Below are positions 18,955 through 26,691 of a DNA stretch of 64,000 bases, in pieces; position 1 is the first letter of the stretch, and each line of letters starts with the position of its first letter. Source of the stretch: Pseudidiomarina donghaiensis (GTDB taxonomy: Bacteria > Pseudomonadota > Gammaproteobacteria > Enterobacterales > Alteromonadaceae); assembly GCF_900116895.1 (NCBI RefSeq), contig NZ_FPCF01000001.1, positions 62,001 through 126,000 on the forward strand. The letters are read 5' to 3'. The position numbers were made by a program, and so were the translations under genes. Under the pieces are notes generated by a model, which worked only from the letters and a program-made list of their open reading frames with translations, did not search any database and had not been told where the DNA came from.

Positions 18955-18966
18955 TAGCCACTAATT

Positions 18967-19968
18967 ATGCGTAATTCGCAAGTCACAGTGCTAGGCGCTG
19001 GTTCGTACGGAACCGCCCTAGCGCTTTGCTTTGCCCGCAAGGGCACTCATACCTGTTTGTGGGGGCGCGATGCTGAGCAAGTAGAAAGCATGGCCAAAAC
19101 CCGCGAAAACACCCGTTACCTGCCGGGTATTCAACTTCCTGACACCTTACATGTTACGGCTGACTTAGCTGAAGCTGTGGCCGACAGTAAAAACATTGTG
19201 GTGGTGGTGCCAAGTAGCGCCTTTGCACAAGTATTGCGTGACATGAAACCGCATTTACGCGCTGACGCACGAATCGCTTGGGCAACGAAAGGGCTTGAGC
19301 CTGAAACAGGGCGTTTATTATTTGAAGTTGCTGAAGAAATATTGGGCACAGACCATGCGCTTGCGGTGTTGTCGGGCCCAACGTTCGCCATGGAAATGGC
19401 GAAAGGCTTACCAACTGCTATTTCAATGTCGTCAACCGACCCCAAATTTGTCGAAGAGCTTTCAGAACTGCTGCATTGCGATCGCAGCTTCCGTGTCTAT
19501 ACCAACGATGATTTTATTGGCGTGCAATTAGGTGGTGCGGTAAAAAATGTGATTGCCATTGGCGCTGGCATGGCCGACGGAGTAGGTTTTGGTGCTAACG
19601 CGCGTACTGCGTTAATAACCCGTGGCTTGGCCGAACTCACCCGTTTGGGGCTGAAACTAGGCGCGAAGCCGGAAACCTTTACGGGCATGGCCGGTTTAGG
19701 TGACTTAATTCTTACGTGTACCGATAACCAGTCGCGTAATCGGCGTTTTGGCTTAGCTCTAGGCCAAGGTAAGTCGGTGGAGCAAGCCATGAAAGATATC
19801 GGCCAAGCCGTTGAAGGGTATCGTAATACGCGCGAAGTGGTCACCCTGGCGAAACGTCACGGTGTTGAAATGCCCATTTGCGAGCAGCTTTACGATGTTT
19901 TATACGGCGACACCACGCCTCAACAAGCGGCAATTAACTTGTTGAGCCGGGCGCGCACGTCAGAATAA
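18967..19968 (+). CDS. gpsA: Glycerol-3-phosphate dehydrogenase [NAD(P)+]
   Basis: This 333-residue enzyme reduces dihydroxyacetone phosphate to sn-glycerol 3-phosphate for phospholipid synthesis, the substrate of PlsB, also encoded in this window. The nucleotide-binding motif [12 protein letters not shown] is at residues 8-19 and the catalytic region [17 protein letters not shown] near 190. Its stop directly abuts the stop of the convergent slmA gene. Confidence 0.96.
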   Translation: MRNSQVTVLGAGSYGTALALCFARKGTHTCLWGRDAEQVESMAKTRENTRYLPGIQLPDTLHVTADLAEAVADSKNIVVVVPSSAFAQVLRDMKPHLRADARIAWATKGLEPETGRLLFEVAEEILGTDHALAVLSGPTFAMEMAKGLPTAISMSSTDPKFVEELSELLHCDRSFRVYTNDDFIGVQLGGAVKNVIAIGAGMADGVGFGANARTALITRGLAELTRLGLKLGAKPETFTGMAGLGDLILTCTDNQSRNRRFGLALGQGKSVEQAMKDIGQAVEGYRNTREVVTLAKRHGVEMPICEQLYDVLYGDTTPQQAAINLLSRARTSE

Positions 19969-20553
19969 TTAGCTTAACAATTGCTGGGCAATGGCTTGCC
20001 ATTGCTCATCAAAATGCTCCGTTGGTGCGCGTTTAAACTCAGACCGTACAAACTGTGCAATTTTGCCCTCGGCGTAAGCCATTACTAGATTTGCAAGTAT
20101 ACCTTCATCAAGACCGCCACGCACTTGTTCACGTAAACGGCGCTCACGTAGCACTTGTTTAATATTTGCTTCGACCTTTTCAAAAATACCAAGCACACGG
20201 GCGCGCAAACGGTCATGTTCACCAAGCAGTGCATCGCCAGTAAGTATGCGTGTAATACCCGGGTTACGTTCGACAAATGTGAGCACCAAGCGCACAATAA
20301 GCTCACAACGTGCAACCGTGTCTTTTTCATTCTCAGTGATTTGATTTATACGCGACAAAATTGCGTCTTCGGTAAAATCAATTAACCCTTCGAACATTTT
20401 TGCTTTTGACGCAAAGTGTCGGTACAGAGCAGCTTCAGAGACGCCCACCTCTGCTGCAAGTCGAGCAGTGGTAATACGCTGGCCTGGGTTAGTTTCAAGC
20501 ATGGCAGCGAGTGCTGCCAAAATATCTTGCTTACGGTTTTGTTTCGCAGCCAC
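19969..20553 (-). CDS. slmA: Nucleoid occlusion factor SlmA
   Basis: This 194-residue TetR-fold protein blocks FtsZ ring assembly over the nucleoid. The N-terminal helix-turn-helix runs through [32 protein letters not shown], closely matching E. coli SlmA. The start is GTG at 20553 with AGGAG seven bases upstream. It lies 12 bp downstream of coaBC; the dut gene that separates these two in E. coli is absent here. Confidence 0.94.
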   Translation of the reverse strand: MAAKQNRKQDILAALAAMLETNPGQRITTARLAAEVGVSEAALYRHFASKAKMFEGLIDFTEDAILSRINQITENEKDTVARCELIVRLVLTFVERNPGITRILTGDALLGEHDRLRARVLGIFEKVEANIKQVLRERRLREQVRGGLDEGILANLVMAYAEGKIAQFVRSEFKRAPTEHFDEQWQAIAQQLLS

Positions 20554-20565
20554 GCAAAACTCCTT

Positions 20566-21786
20566 TTAGTGATTATCTTTAATTTGTGCAGCGTGTCGCA
20601 GAATTTGCTCTGCAATGGCTTGTTTAGCAGCACGTGCTAATTGTGTTTGCTGAATTTCTCCGGCGTTATCGCGCCATAATAACGTCATTGCGTTGTCGTC
20701 GCTGTTAAAACCAATGTCGCTGTTGCTAACATCATTAGCGGCAATCATGGCCAAGCGCTTACGTTCAAGTTTACCTCGTGCGTAATCTACAACGTCATTG
20801 GTTTCCGCCGCGAAACCAATGGTAAAAGGCGGATTATCACGCGCTGCAACCTTGGCTAAAATATCTGGGTTTTTCACCAACTCAATGTGCATGGTGTCTT
20901 GGTTCTTTTTAATTTTTTGCGTTACCGCAATTTCAGGGCGGTAATCGGCAACAGCCGCACAACCAATAAAAATGTCGGCGTCGGCAATAACTTCATCTAC
21001 GGCATTAGCCATGTCATTTGCACTCACCACATCGACGCGCTGTACGCCAGCAGGTGTTGTTAGGTGACAGGGGCCAGCGACAAGTGTAACGCGAGCGCCA
21101 AGTTGTTGTGCTGCTGCAGCAAGCGCAAAACCCATGCGCCCAGAACTGTGGTTACTTAAATAGCGAACAGGGTCAATAGCTTCGCGCGTTGGCCCGGCTG
21201 TAATGACAATGTGTTGGCCCGCGAACAGCGCTTCACTAGGTTGTAACAGTTGTACAATGAATTCGCGTAAAGCTAACGGCTCTGGCATGCGGCCAGCGCC
21301 AATATCACCGCAGGCTTGTTCGCCACTAGCGGGTGGTACTATGGTCACGCCATGCTGCGCTAAGCGTTGACAGTTACTTTGCACGAGCGAGTTTGCCCAC
21401 ATTTGCTGATTCATAGCAGGTGCGATAGCAATAGGAGCTGACGTGGCGAGACAGAGGGTACTCAATAAGTCACTAGCGTGGCCGTGCGCAAGCTGGGCGA
21501 TGGTGTTAGCTGATGCTGGCGCAATAAATACGAGATCGGCCCACTTAGCCTGCTCAATGTGCCCCATTGCAGCCTCTGCAGCCGGATCAAGTAGATCGGT
21601 TGCTACCGCATTGCCAGACACCGCTTGTAATGTTAGCGGGGTAATAAAAGCTTGGCCGCCTTGGGTCATGACACAGCGCACTTCAGCGCCATAATCTTTA
21701 AGGCGCCGAACTAGCTCAGGAATCTTATAAGCAGCGATACCACCGCTAATACCAACTAGAATACGTTTACCAGCAAGGGTTGCCAT
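20566..21786 (-). CDS. coaBC: Bifunctional phosphopantothenoylcysteine synthetase/decarboxylase
   Basis: This 406-residue fusion catalyses two steps of coenzyme A synthesis. The N-terminal CoaC flavoprotein part (about 1-190) has [10 protein letters not shown] at the start, [10 protein letters not shown] near residue 117 and the cysteine-containing flap GRMPEPL near 166. The C-terminal CoaB part (about 195-406) has [21 protein letters not shown] near 220. CoaD, a later enzyme of the same pathway, is elsewhere in the window. It is co-directional with slmA. Confidence 0.95.
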   Translation of the reverse strand: MATLAGKRILVGISGGIAAYKIPELVRRLKDYGAEVRCVMTQGGQAFITPLTLQAVSGNAVATDLLDPAAEAAMGHIEQAKWADLVFIAPASANTIAQLAHGHASDLLSTLCLATSAPIAIAPAMNQQMWANSLVQSNCQRLAQHGVTIVPPASGEQACGDIGAGRMPEPLALREFIVQLLQPSEALFAGQHIVITAGPTREAIDPVRYLSNHSSGRMGFALAAAAQQLGARVTLVAGPCHLTTPAGVQRVDVVSANDMANAVDEVIADADIFIGCAAVADYRPEIAVTQKIKKNQDTMHIELVKNPDILAKVAARDNPPFTIGFAAETNDVVDYARGKLERKRLAMIAANDVSNSDIGFNSDDNAMTLLWRDNAGEIQQTQLARAAKQAIAEQILRHAAQIKDNH

Positions 21787-21961
21787 AGTAAATATCCATA
21801 TGTTTCGGGAGTGTTACCCACCTGATTTGTCGCGAACTTTAAATTTACCACAACCTCACTTTGTTAGCGATAACACAAAATGTTACAAACAATGGGTTTG
21901 CATTTTCCGTAAGAAAATTTAAAATTAGTATTCAAATTTTTAACAATTCGGTTGGGTGTTT

Positions 21962-22231
21962 ATGAAACAAGTAAAATTAGTTGTTGGTGGTGCGTTGGCT
22001 CTTTTATTGGCTGCATGCAATTCGACAGGCTCAGGTTCTACCACAAGTGCTAACTATATCTTAAATGAAGAGGGCGAGATCACGCATATTTGCCGTAATG
22101 AAACTAAAGTCGGCACTAACTTCAAAGAGCGTGTATGCCGTACGGTAGCTGAAATGGAAGAAATGGGTGAAAAAGCACGTCAAGATGTTGAGCGTGCACA
22201 GCGTAGCCACATGGACTCACGCAACTTCTAA
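21962..22231 (+). CDS. Small lipoprotein of unknown function
   Basis: This 89-residue protein has a lipoprotein signal peptide with lipobox LAAC (Cys19) and then a short mature domain with two Cys framing KVGTNFKERVCRT, followed by a charged helix. Similar small exported proteins with a Cys, a TG-rich loop and RVCR are common in gammaproteobacteria but have no assigned role, to my knowledge. I chose the ATG at 21962; an in-frame GTG is two codons upstream. It is inserted between coaBC and radC. Confidence 0.72.
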   Translation: MKQVKLVVGGALALLLAACNSTGSGSTTSANYILNEEGEITHICRNETKVGTNFKERVCRTVAEMEEMGEKARQDVERAQRSHMDSRNF

Positions 22232-22279
22232 TTCCGAGTAAGCTTTGCCATTCGATGTGTACTCACTTAGGAGAATGGA

Positions 22280-22957
22280 ATGGCAAAGTTAAAGGAATGG
22301 CCAGAAACTGAGCGTCCGCGCGAAAAAATGGCGGAGCTTGGTGTTGGCACGCTCACGGATTCAGAGCTTCTCGCGATTTTACTGGGTACCGGCATTCGCG
22401 GTAAAGATGTCGTTACTTATTCGCGTGACCTACTGAGTACCTTCGACGGTATCGGTGGTATGTTGGCAGCTCCGGCCGCAGAGTTATTAAAACAACCCGG
22501 GCTAGGGCCTGCTCGCGTTATGCAGCTGCAGGTTGTCATGGAAATCTCTCGGCGTTATCTTGCCTGGCAATTGCGGCGCGACGATGGGTTTACCCAACCT
22601 GCTATGGTTAAAGACTACTTAACTGCACAATTGCGTCACCAACAGCGCGAAATTTTTGTCGTACTACTATTAGATAGCCAACACCGATTATTAAAGTACG
22701 TTGAATTATTTCAAGGCACTATTAATGCAGCGCCGGTGTATCCACGTGAAATTATAAAATTAGTTATGCAGCATAACGCGGCGGCTGTGATTTTAGCGCA
22801 TAATCATCCGTCGGGTGTTGCTGAGCCTAGCCAAGCTGACCAGCGGGTTACAGAGCGTTTAAAGCGGGCATTGACCATGATCGATGTGGCTTTACTTGAT
22901 CACTTCGTTATTGGTGCAGGATCGCCAGTTTCATTTGCCGAACGAGGGCTTCTGTAG
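22280..22957 (+). CDS. radC: RadC-family JAMM/MPN+ domain protein
   Basis: This 225-residue protein has a helix-hairpin-helix region (about 40-75, LLKQPGLGPARVMQL) and a C-terminal JAMM metal-binding domain with ILAHNHPSGVAEPSQAD near residue 172. The name reflects an old link to DNA repair that was later questioned; the biochemical role is unsettled. A TAGGAG site supports the ATG at 22280. It precedes rpmB as in many gammaproteobacteria. Confidence 0.93.
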   Translation: MAKLKEWPETERPREKMAELGVGTLTDSELLAILLGTGIRGKDVVTYSRDLLSTFDGIGGMLAAPAAELLKQPGLGPARVMQLQVVMEISRRYLAWQLRRDDGFTQPAMVKDYLTAQLRHQQREIFVVLLLDSQHRLLKYVELFQGTINAAPVYPREIIKLVMQHNAAAVILAHNHPSGVAEPSQADQRVTERLKRALTMIDVALLDHFVIGAGSPVSFAERGLL

Positions 22958-23012
22958 TAAAGTAGCGCCGCCGTTTACAGGATCACAACGATCAAAAAAT
23001 ATCAGCGATCAC

Positions 23013-23041
23013 TTGATTGCCGGGCCGATTTGCTGTATAAA
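23013..23041 (+). promoter_or_regulatory. Predicted sigma-70 promoter of rpmB-rpmG
   Basis: TTGATT at 23013-23018 and TATAAA at 23036-23041 are exactly 17 bp apart, followed by a GC-rich stretch of the kind seen at growth-rate-controlled promoters. It is about 75 bp ahead of rpmB. Confidence 0.65.
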
Positions 23042-23115
23042 ATGCGCCCTCGGATTCAAGGCAAGGCCGCGATGGGCGACAGGCGAGCTTGAAGCAATTT
23101 TGGAGTAAAAAAACG

Positions 23116-23352
23116 ATGTCACGAGTATGTCAAGTTACAGGAAAGCGTCCGGTTACCGGTAATAACCGTTCACACGCGCGCAATGCGACCAAGCGTCGTT
23201 TCCTGCCGAACCTACAATCTCACCGCTTCTGGGTTGAATCAGAAAAGCGTTGGGTGAAGTTGCGTATCTCTACTAAAGGTATGCGTATTGTTGATAAAAA
23301 TGGTATCGACGCGGTGCTTGCAGAAATGCGCGCTCGCGGCGAAAAAGTGTAA
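23116..23352 (+). CDS. rpmB: 50S ribosomal protein L28
   Basis: This 78-residue large-subunit protein starts [20 protein letters not shown] and has the usual [14 protein letters not shown] segment. Length matches E. coli L28. It lies 11 bp upstream of rpmG in the conserved rpmBG operon. An upstream in-frame start at 23089 is rejected because the family begins at MSRVCQ. Confidence 0.97.
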   Translation: MSRVCQVTGKRPVTGNNRSHARNATKRRFLPNLQSHRFWVESEKRWVKLRISTKGMRIVDKNGIDAVLAEMRARGEKV

Positions 23353-23363
23353 GGAGCTAAACC

Positions 23364-23519
23364 ATGCGCGATAAGATCCGTCTAGTTTCTTCTGCCGGTA
23401 CTGGTTTCTTTTACACTACCGACAAGAACAAACGCAACATGCCAGAAAAAATGGAAATCAAAAAATACGATCCAGTGGTTCGTAAGCACGTGATTTTCAA
23501 AGAAGCTAAAATTAAGTAA
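23364..23519 (+). CDS. rpmG: 50S ribosomal protein L33
   Basis: This 51-residue protein starts [19 protein letters not shown] and ends with VIFKEAKIK. It is the cysteine-free form of L33, with no zinc-ribbon CxxC pairs, as usual beside L28 in gammaproteobacteria. An AAGGAG site precedes the ATG. A terminator follows. Confidence 0.97.
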   Translation: MRDKIRLVSSAGTGFFYTTDKNKRNMPEKMEIKKYDPVVRKHVIFKEAKIK

Positions 23520-23531
23520 GCTTCTTCTGAG

Positions 23532-23566
23532 CACAAAAAACCCAGTCTTGACTGGGTTTTTTTGTG
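23532..23566. terminator. Bidirectional rho-independent terminator after rpmG
   Basis: A GC core (CCCAGT/ACTGGG, loop CTTG) is extended by A and T tracts on both sides. T runs follow the stem on both strands, so it can end rpmBG and the convergent oxygenase transcript. Confidence 0.85.
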
Positions 23567-23588
23567 TCTCAAATTCAGCTGCACTGGT

Positions 23589-24245
23589 TTAACGGGTTGG
23601 GTCAACCACCCCATTCACACTGGTATTATGACGGTACCAACCGGTAATGCTGAAACGGTCACGCTGGCCAGCAAGCACTTCGTGCACAAATACGTCACTT
23701 AGAAACACCACAAGTTTGCCCGCTTCCGGTAGCACTTGTTCAAGCACTTCACCACGTTCGCCATAAATGACTAGTTGCCCGCCGTCAGTGTCTTGCCAAT
23801 CGGGATTTAAATAGAATACGGTGGTTAAGATACGGTTGCTACGTCCTTTAAATGCATCTAGATGTTTGCGATAAAAGGCCCCTGGAGGGTAATGCGCTAA
23901 GTGGCATTCGTAATCGAAAAGCCCCATGAATAATTCGCGATTAACCTGCAAGCGTAAATTTTCCATCATGTCTAAATAAGCTTTTTCTGGCGTCGCTTGT
24001 GCATTCAACCAACGGATCTTATCTTGGCGCACCGCCGTATTCGTGGTGTATTGATCAGCGCGACCAATACCCGCTTGCTGCCAATCTGCAGCGGTTAGCT
24101 GCTGTGCATAGTCAAACAGCTGCTGGCAGTATTCGAGCGCTAAGAAATTTGGCACAATAACGTAGCCGGAGGCGGCCAGTTGATCAAAATCAATCGCCGA
24201 GGTTTTAAAGGCGGATTGATCAATCTCTGGTGCTGTTATTGTCAT
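23589..24245 (-). CDS. 2-oxoglutarate/Fe(II) prolyl-hydroxylase-like oxygenase
   Basis: This 218-residue protein has a double-stranded beta-helix oxygenase core. The iron triad is visible as His128 and Asp130 (KHLDAF) and His188 (VFVHEVL), and Arg197 (DRFSITGWY) would bind 2-oxoglutarate. VRQDKIRWL, YPPGAFYRKHLD and VFYLNPDWQDTDGGQL resemble HIF prolyl hydroxylases and their bacterial relatives; a Pseudomonas member of that group hydroxylates EF-Tu. I chose the ATG at 24245 as the end of the conserved region. It lies between rpmG and mutM, where E. coli has no such gene. The substrate here is inferred, not shown. Confidence 0.85.
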   Translation of the reverse strand: MTITAPEIDQSAFKTSAIDFDQLAASGYVIVPNFLALEYCQQLFDYAQQLTAADWQQAGIGRADQYTTNTAVRQDKIRWLNAQATPEKAYLDMMENLRLQVNRELFMGLFDYECHLAHYPPGAFYRKHLDAFKGRSNRILTTVFYLNPDWQDTDGGQLVIYGERGEVLEQVLPEAGKLVVFLSDVFVHEVLAGQRDRFSITGWYRHNTSVNGVVDPTR

Positions 24246-24325
24246 GAAGTGAATACTCCCAAGGTTGGTCGCGCGAATATAGAGTAGCTTGCCAATAAAA
24301 ACAAGCATCATACTATGGACTATTT

Positions 24326-25141
24326 ATGCCAGAATTACCTGAAGTTGAAGTCAGTCGGCGTGGTATTGCGCCGCATTTAGAAAATCAGCAAATCGCTGAT
24401 GTGGTGGTGCGCGATAGACGTTTACGCTGGCCCATACCTGAAGCGGTTTCGAAGGTGGTTGGCGCAACGATTACGCGCGTTGAGCGCCGCGCAAAATACC
24501 TAATTATTCATACCACACAGGGGTATTTAATTGTTCATTTAGGCATGTCCGGTGCGCTGCGCGTCGTTCCAACCGACACTTTGGTTGTGAAGCATGACCA
24601 CATTGATCTGGTGTTAGCTTCGGGGTGGTGTTTACGTTTTAACGACCCACGCCGTTTTGGTTGTTGGTTATATAGCGAAGAACACCCTGCGCTTAACCAC
24701 CCGCTATTAGCTAAGCTTGGACCAGAACCACTCACTGCTGCGTTTAATGTTGAACACTTATACAGCGTGTCTCGTGGCAAGCTGCAAGCGATTAAAACGT
24801 TTATTATGGACAACCACGTGGTTGTTGGGGTGGGCAATATATACGCGAACGAGTCGCTGTTTAAAGCTGGCATTAACCCGAAACGTGCGGCGGGTAAAAT
24901 TAGCCGTGCCCGCTATGAGCGTTTAGTGCCAATTATTAAAGAAACTTTGGCCAAAGCTATAGAGCAGGGCGGCACGACCTTACAAGACTTCACCCAAGCC
25001 GACGGCCAGCCTGGTTACTTCAAACAAGAACTAATGGTGTATGGCCGCGGTGGAAAGCTTTGCATGCAATGCGGCGGACGGTTAAAAGAAATCCGCCTTG
25101 GTCAACGCAGTACTGTTTATTGTACTCAATGCCAGCGTTAG
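24326..25141 (+). CDS. mutM: Formamidopyrimidine-DNA glycosylase
   Basis: This 271-residue bifunctional glycosylase and AP lyase removes 8-oxoguanine and ring-opened purines. The N-terminus [13 protein letters not shown] includes the catalytic Pro and Glu. The helix-two-turn-helix has [16 protein letters not shown] near residue 170, and the C-terminal zinc finger has CMQCGG and CTQCQR. Length is typical. Confidence 0.97.
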   Translation: MPELPEVEVSRRGIAPHLENQQIADVVVRDRRLRWPIPEAVSKVVGATITRVERRAKYLIIHTTQGYLIVHLGMSGALRVVPTDTLVVKHDHIDLVLASGWCLRFNDPRRFGCWLYSEEHPALNHPLLAKLGPEPLTAAFNVEHLYSVSRGKLQAIKTFIMDNHVVVGVGNIYANESLFKAGINPKRAAGKISRARYERLVPIIKETLAKAIEQGGTTLQDFTQADGQPGYFKQELMVYGRGGKLCMQCGGRLKEIRLGQRSTVYCTQCQR

Positions 25142-25181
25142 CAAGCCTGCATGGCAAGCGTGCGTGCCAACATTATGTCAC

Positions 25182-25985
25182 TTAAAGCTCGCTATTAACT
25201 TGCTGTAAAAACGGCCTCAATGCGTCAATGAACCCCGCAGCGTCGCTAATAAAGGGCGCGTGGCTGCAGTGAGCCGCAATCACCGGTTGCTGTGTTGCGA
25301 GTGTGGCCGGTAGTAGCTGCGTTACTTGCTCAGCAACAGCGACAGGTACTAATGCATCAAGTCTGCCGTATATCCGTAGCAACGGAACTTGTAGGTTCTT
25401 CAGCTGTTGTCGTAAATCGACAGTGGCGAGCATATCTAAACCGGCATCAAGCACCTCAACCGAAGCCATGGGCTTGGCAAATAACCACTCTTTGATTTGT
25501 TTGACGTCGTCACGGGCGTGCGGCGAACCTAGTGACTGCAATGCCAAAAAGCGCTCAACCGTGCGTTTAAAGTTTTTACTAAGCTGTTTCGCGAACGTGT
25601 TGAGTATATGAGGTTCAATACCGGGCCAGCTGTCTTCTTGCGCCGGGAAGTAAGGTGATGAAGCCACTGTGGTGAGGCTGTGAAATCGCTCGGGGTGGCT
25701 TAGCGCCAATTGGGTAGCCACAAGGCCCCCTAGTGACCAGCCAATCAGGTGACACTTTTCAGGTAGTGCTTCAAGCGTCAGTCGGCATAAATTCTCAAAC
25801 GACAATTCGCAGTTATCTGGCCATTGTGAGTCACCATAACCTGGTAAGTCGAGGCGATGTAACCGTCCCTCGCGGGCTAAAGGTTCCACCACGGGTGTCC
25901 AGATGTTGGCATTCAGCCCCCAGCCATGGAGTACAACAATATCCGTTCCTGTGCCCCTGACGGCACGCCAAACTGAAGCTACCAT
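25182..25985 (-). CDS. bioH: Pimeloyl-ACP methyl ester esterase BioH
   Basis: This 267-residue alpha/beta hydrolase frees pimeloyl-ACP in biotin synthesis. The nucleophile is Ser84 in GWSLGG, the acid is Asp in YGRLDALVP near residue 211, and the His lies in AHCSHAPF near 240. The divergent bioH-comF pair is conserved in gammaproteobacteria and supports the name. Confidence 0.9.
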   Translation of the reverse strand: MVASVWRAVRGTGTDIVVLHGWGLNANIWTPVVEPLAREGRLHRLDLPGYGDSQWPDNCELSFENLCRLTLEALPEKCHLIGWSLGGLVATQLALSHPERFHSLTTVASSPYFPAQEDSWPGIEPHILNTFAKQLSKNFKRTVERFLALQSLGSPHARDDVKQIKEWLFAKPMASVEVLDAGLDMLATVDLRQQLKNLQVPLLRIYGRLDALVPVAVAEQVTQLLPATLATQQPVIAAHCSHAPFISDAAGFIDALRPFLQQVNSEL

Positions 25986-26019
25986 TACATGTTCTCTACC
26001 ACTGCGAAAGGAAGCGTCT

Positions 26020-26691
26020 ATGTTAGGGTATTGCTGGCTATGTGATCAATCGTTGCGTGTTGCTGAAGTGACAGGGTTTTGCCAAGTGTGCTTGCGTGAC
26101 TTACCCAGGTTGCCACCGTCGTGTGTGCGTTGGCGCTGTCAAAACCCAGAACGAGCTGCTGGGCGTCACTGGTTTTCGGCTTTTAGTTGGCAACCGGATA
26201 TTCAGCATCTTATTCATCGTTTCAAATTTCAACGGTGTCCTGAGTTGGCTAAAATATTGGCGCCATTTTTGGCGGGGCAGGTGCGTCATTGTTATCGAGA
26301 CCGTCCTCAAGCTTGGCCCGATATGCTGGTGGCCATGCCGATGACTTACAAGCGTTGGTGTCAACGTGGTTACAATCAAGCAGGGTTATTGACGCATGCT
26401 TTAGCGCCGGTGGTGCAGTTGCCGGTTGCTGCAGGCTTGCTTCGGCGTTTGCGCGATGATCAAGGCAAACAACATCAGTCTGGGGCAGAGCAGCGCTGGC
26501 AGAACATGCACCAAAGCATGTATTGCACACGCAATGTTGCAGGGTTAAAGCTTGCGGTTATTGACGACGTATTAACCACTGGCGCATCAGCGTCGGCAGC
26601 TGCCAATGCACTGATGCGCCGTGGAGCAAGTGCGGTTGATGTGTGGACTCTTGCTTATGCCGAGCCACATCAACCGCGAGACGCTGACTAA
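26020..26691 (+). CDS. comF: ComF-family phosphoribosyltransferase-like protein
   Basis: This 223-residue protein has an N-terminal zinc-ribbon-like CWLCDQ...CQVC pair and a C-terminal phosphoribosyltransferase domain with the PRPP motif VIDDVLTTGASAS near residue 182. Homologues (ComF, GntX/YhgH) are linked to DNA uptake, although the molecular role is not defined. I chose the ATG at 26020 behind AAAGGAAG. The gene overlaps the end of the convergent M14 peptidase gene by 4 bp. comM, also tied to transformation, is at the left of the window. Confidence 0.88.
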   Translation: MLGYCWLCDQSLRVAEVTGFCQVCLRDLPRLPPSCVRWRCQNPERAAGRHWFSAFSWQPDIQHLIHRFKFQRCPELAKILAPFLAGQVRHCYRDRPQAWPDMLVAMPMTYKRWCQRGYNQAGLLTHALAPVVQLPVAAGLLRRLRDDQGKQHQSGAEQRWQNMHQSMYCTRNVAGLKLAVIDDVLTTGASASAAANALMRRGASAVDVWTLAYAEPHQPRDAD

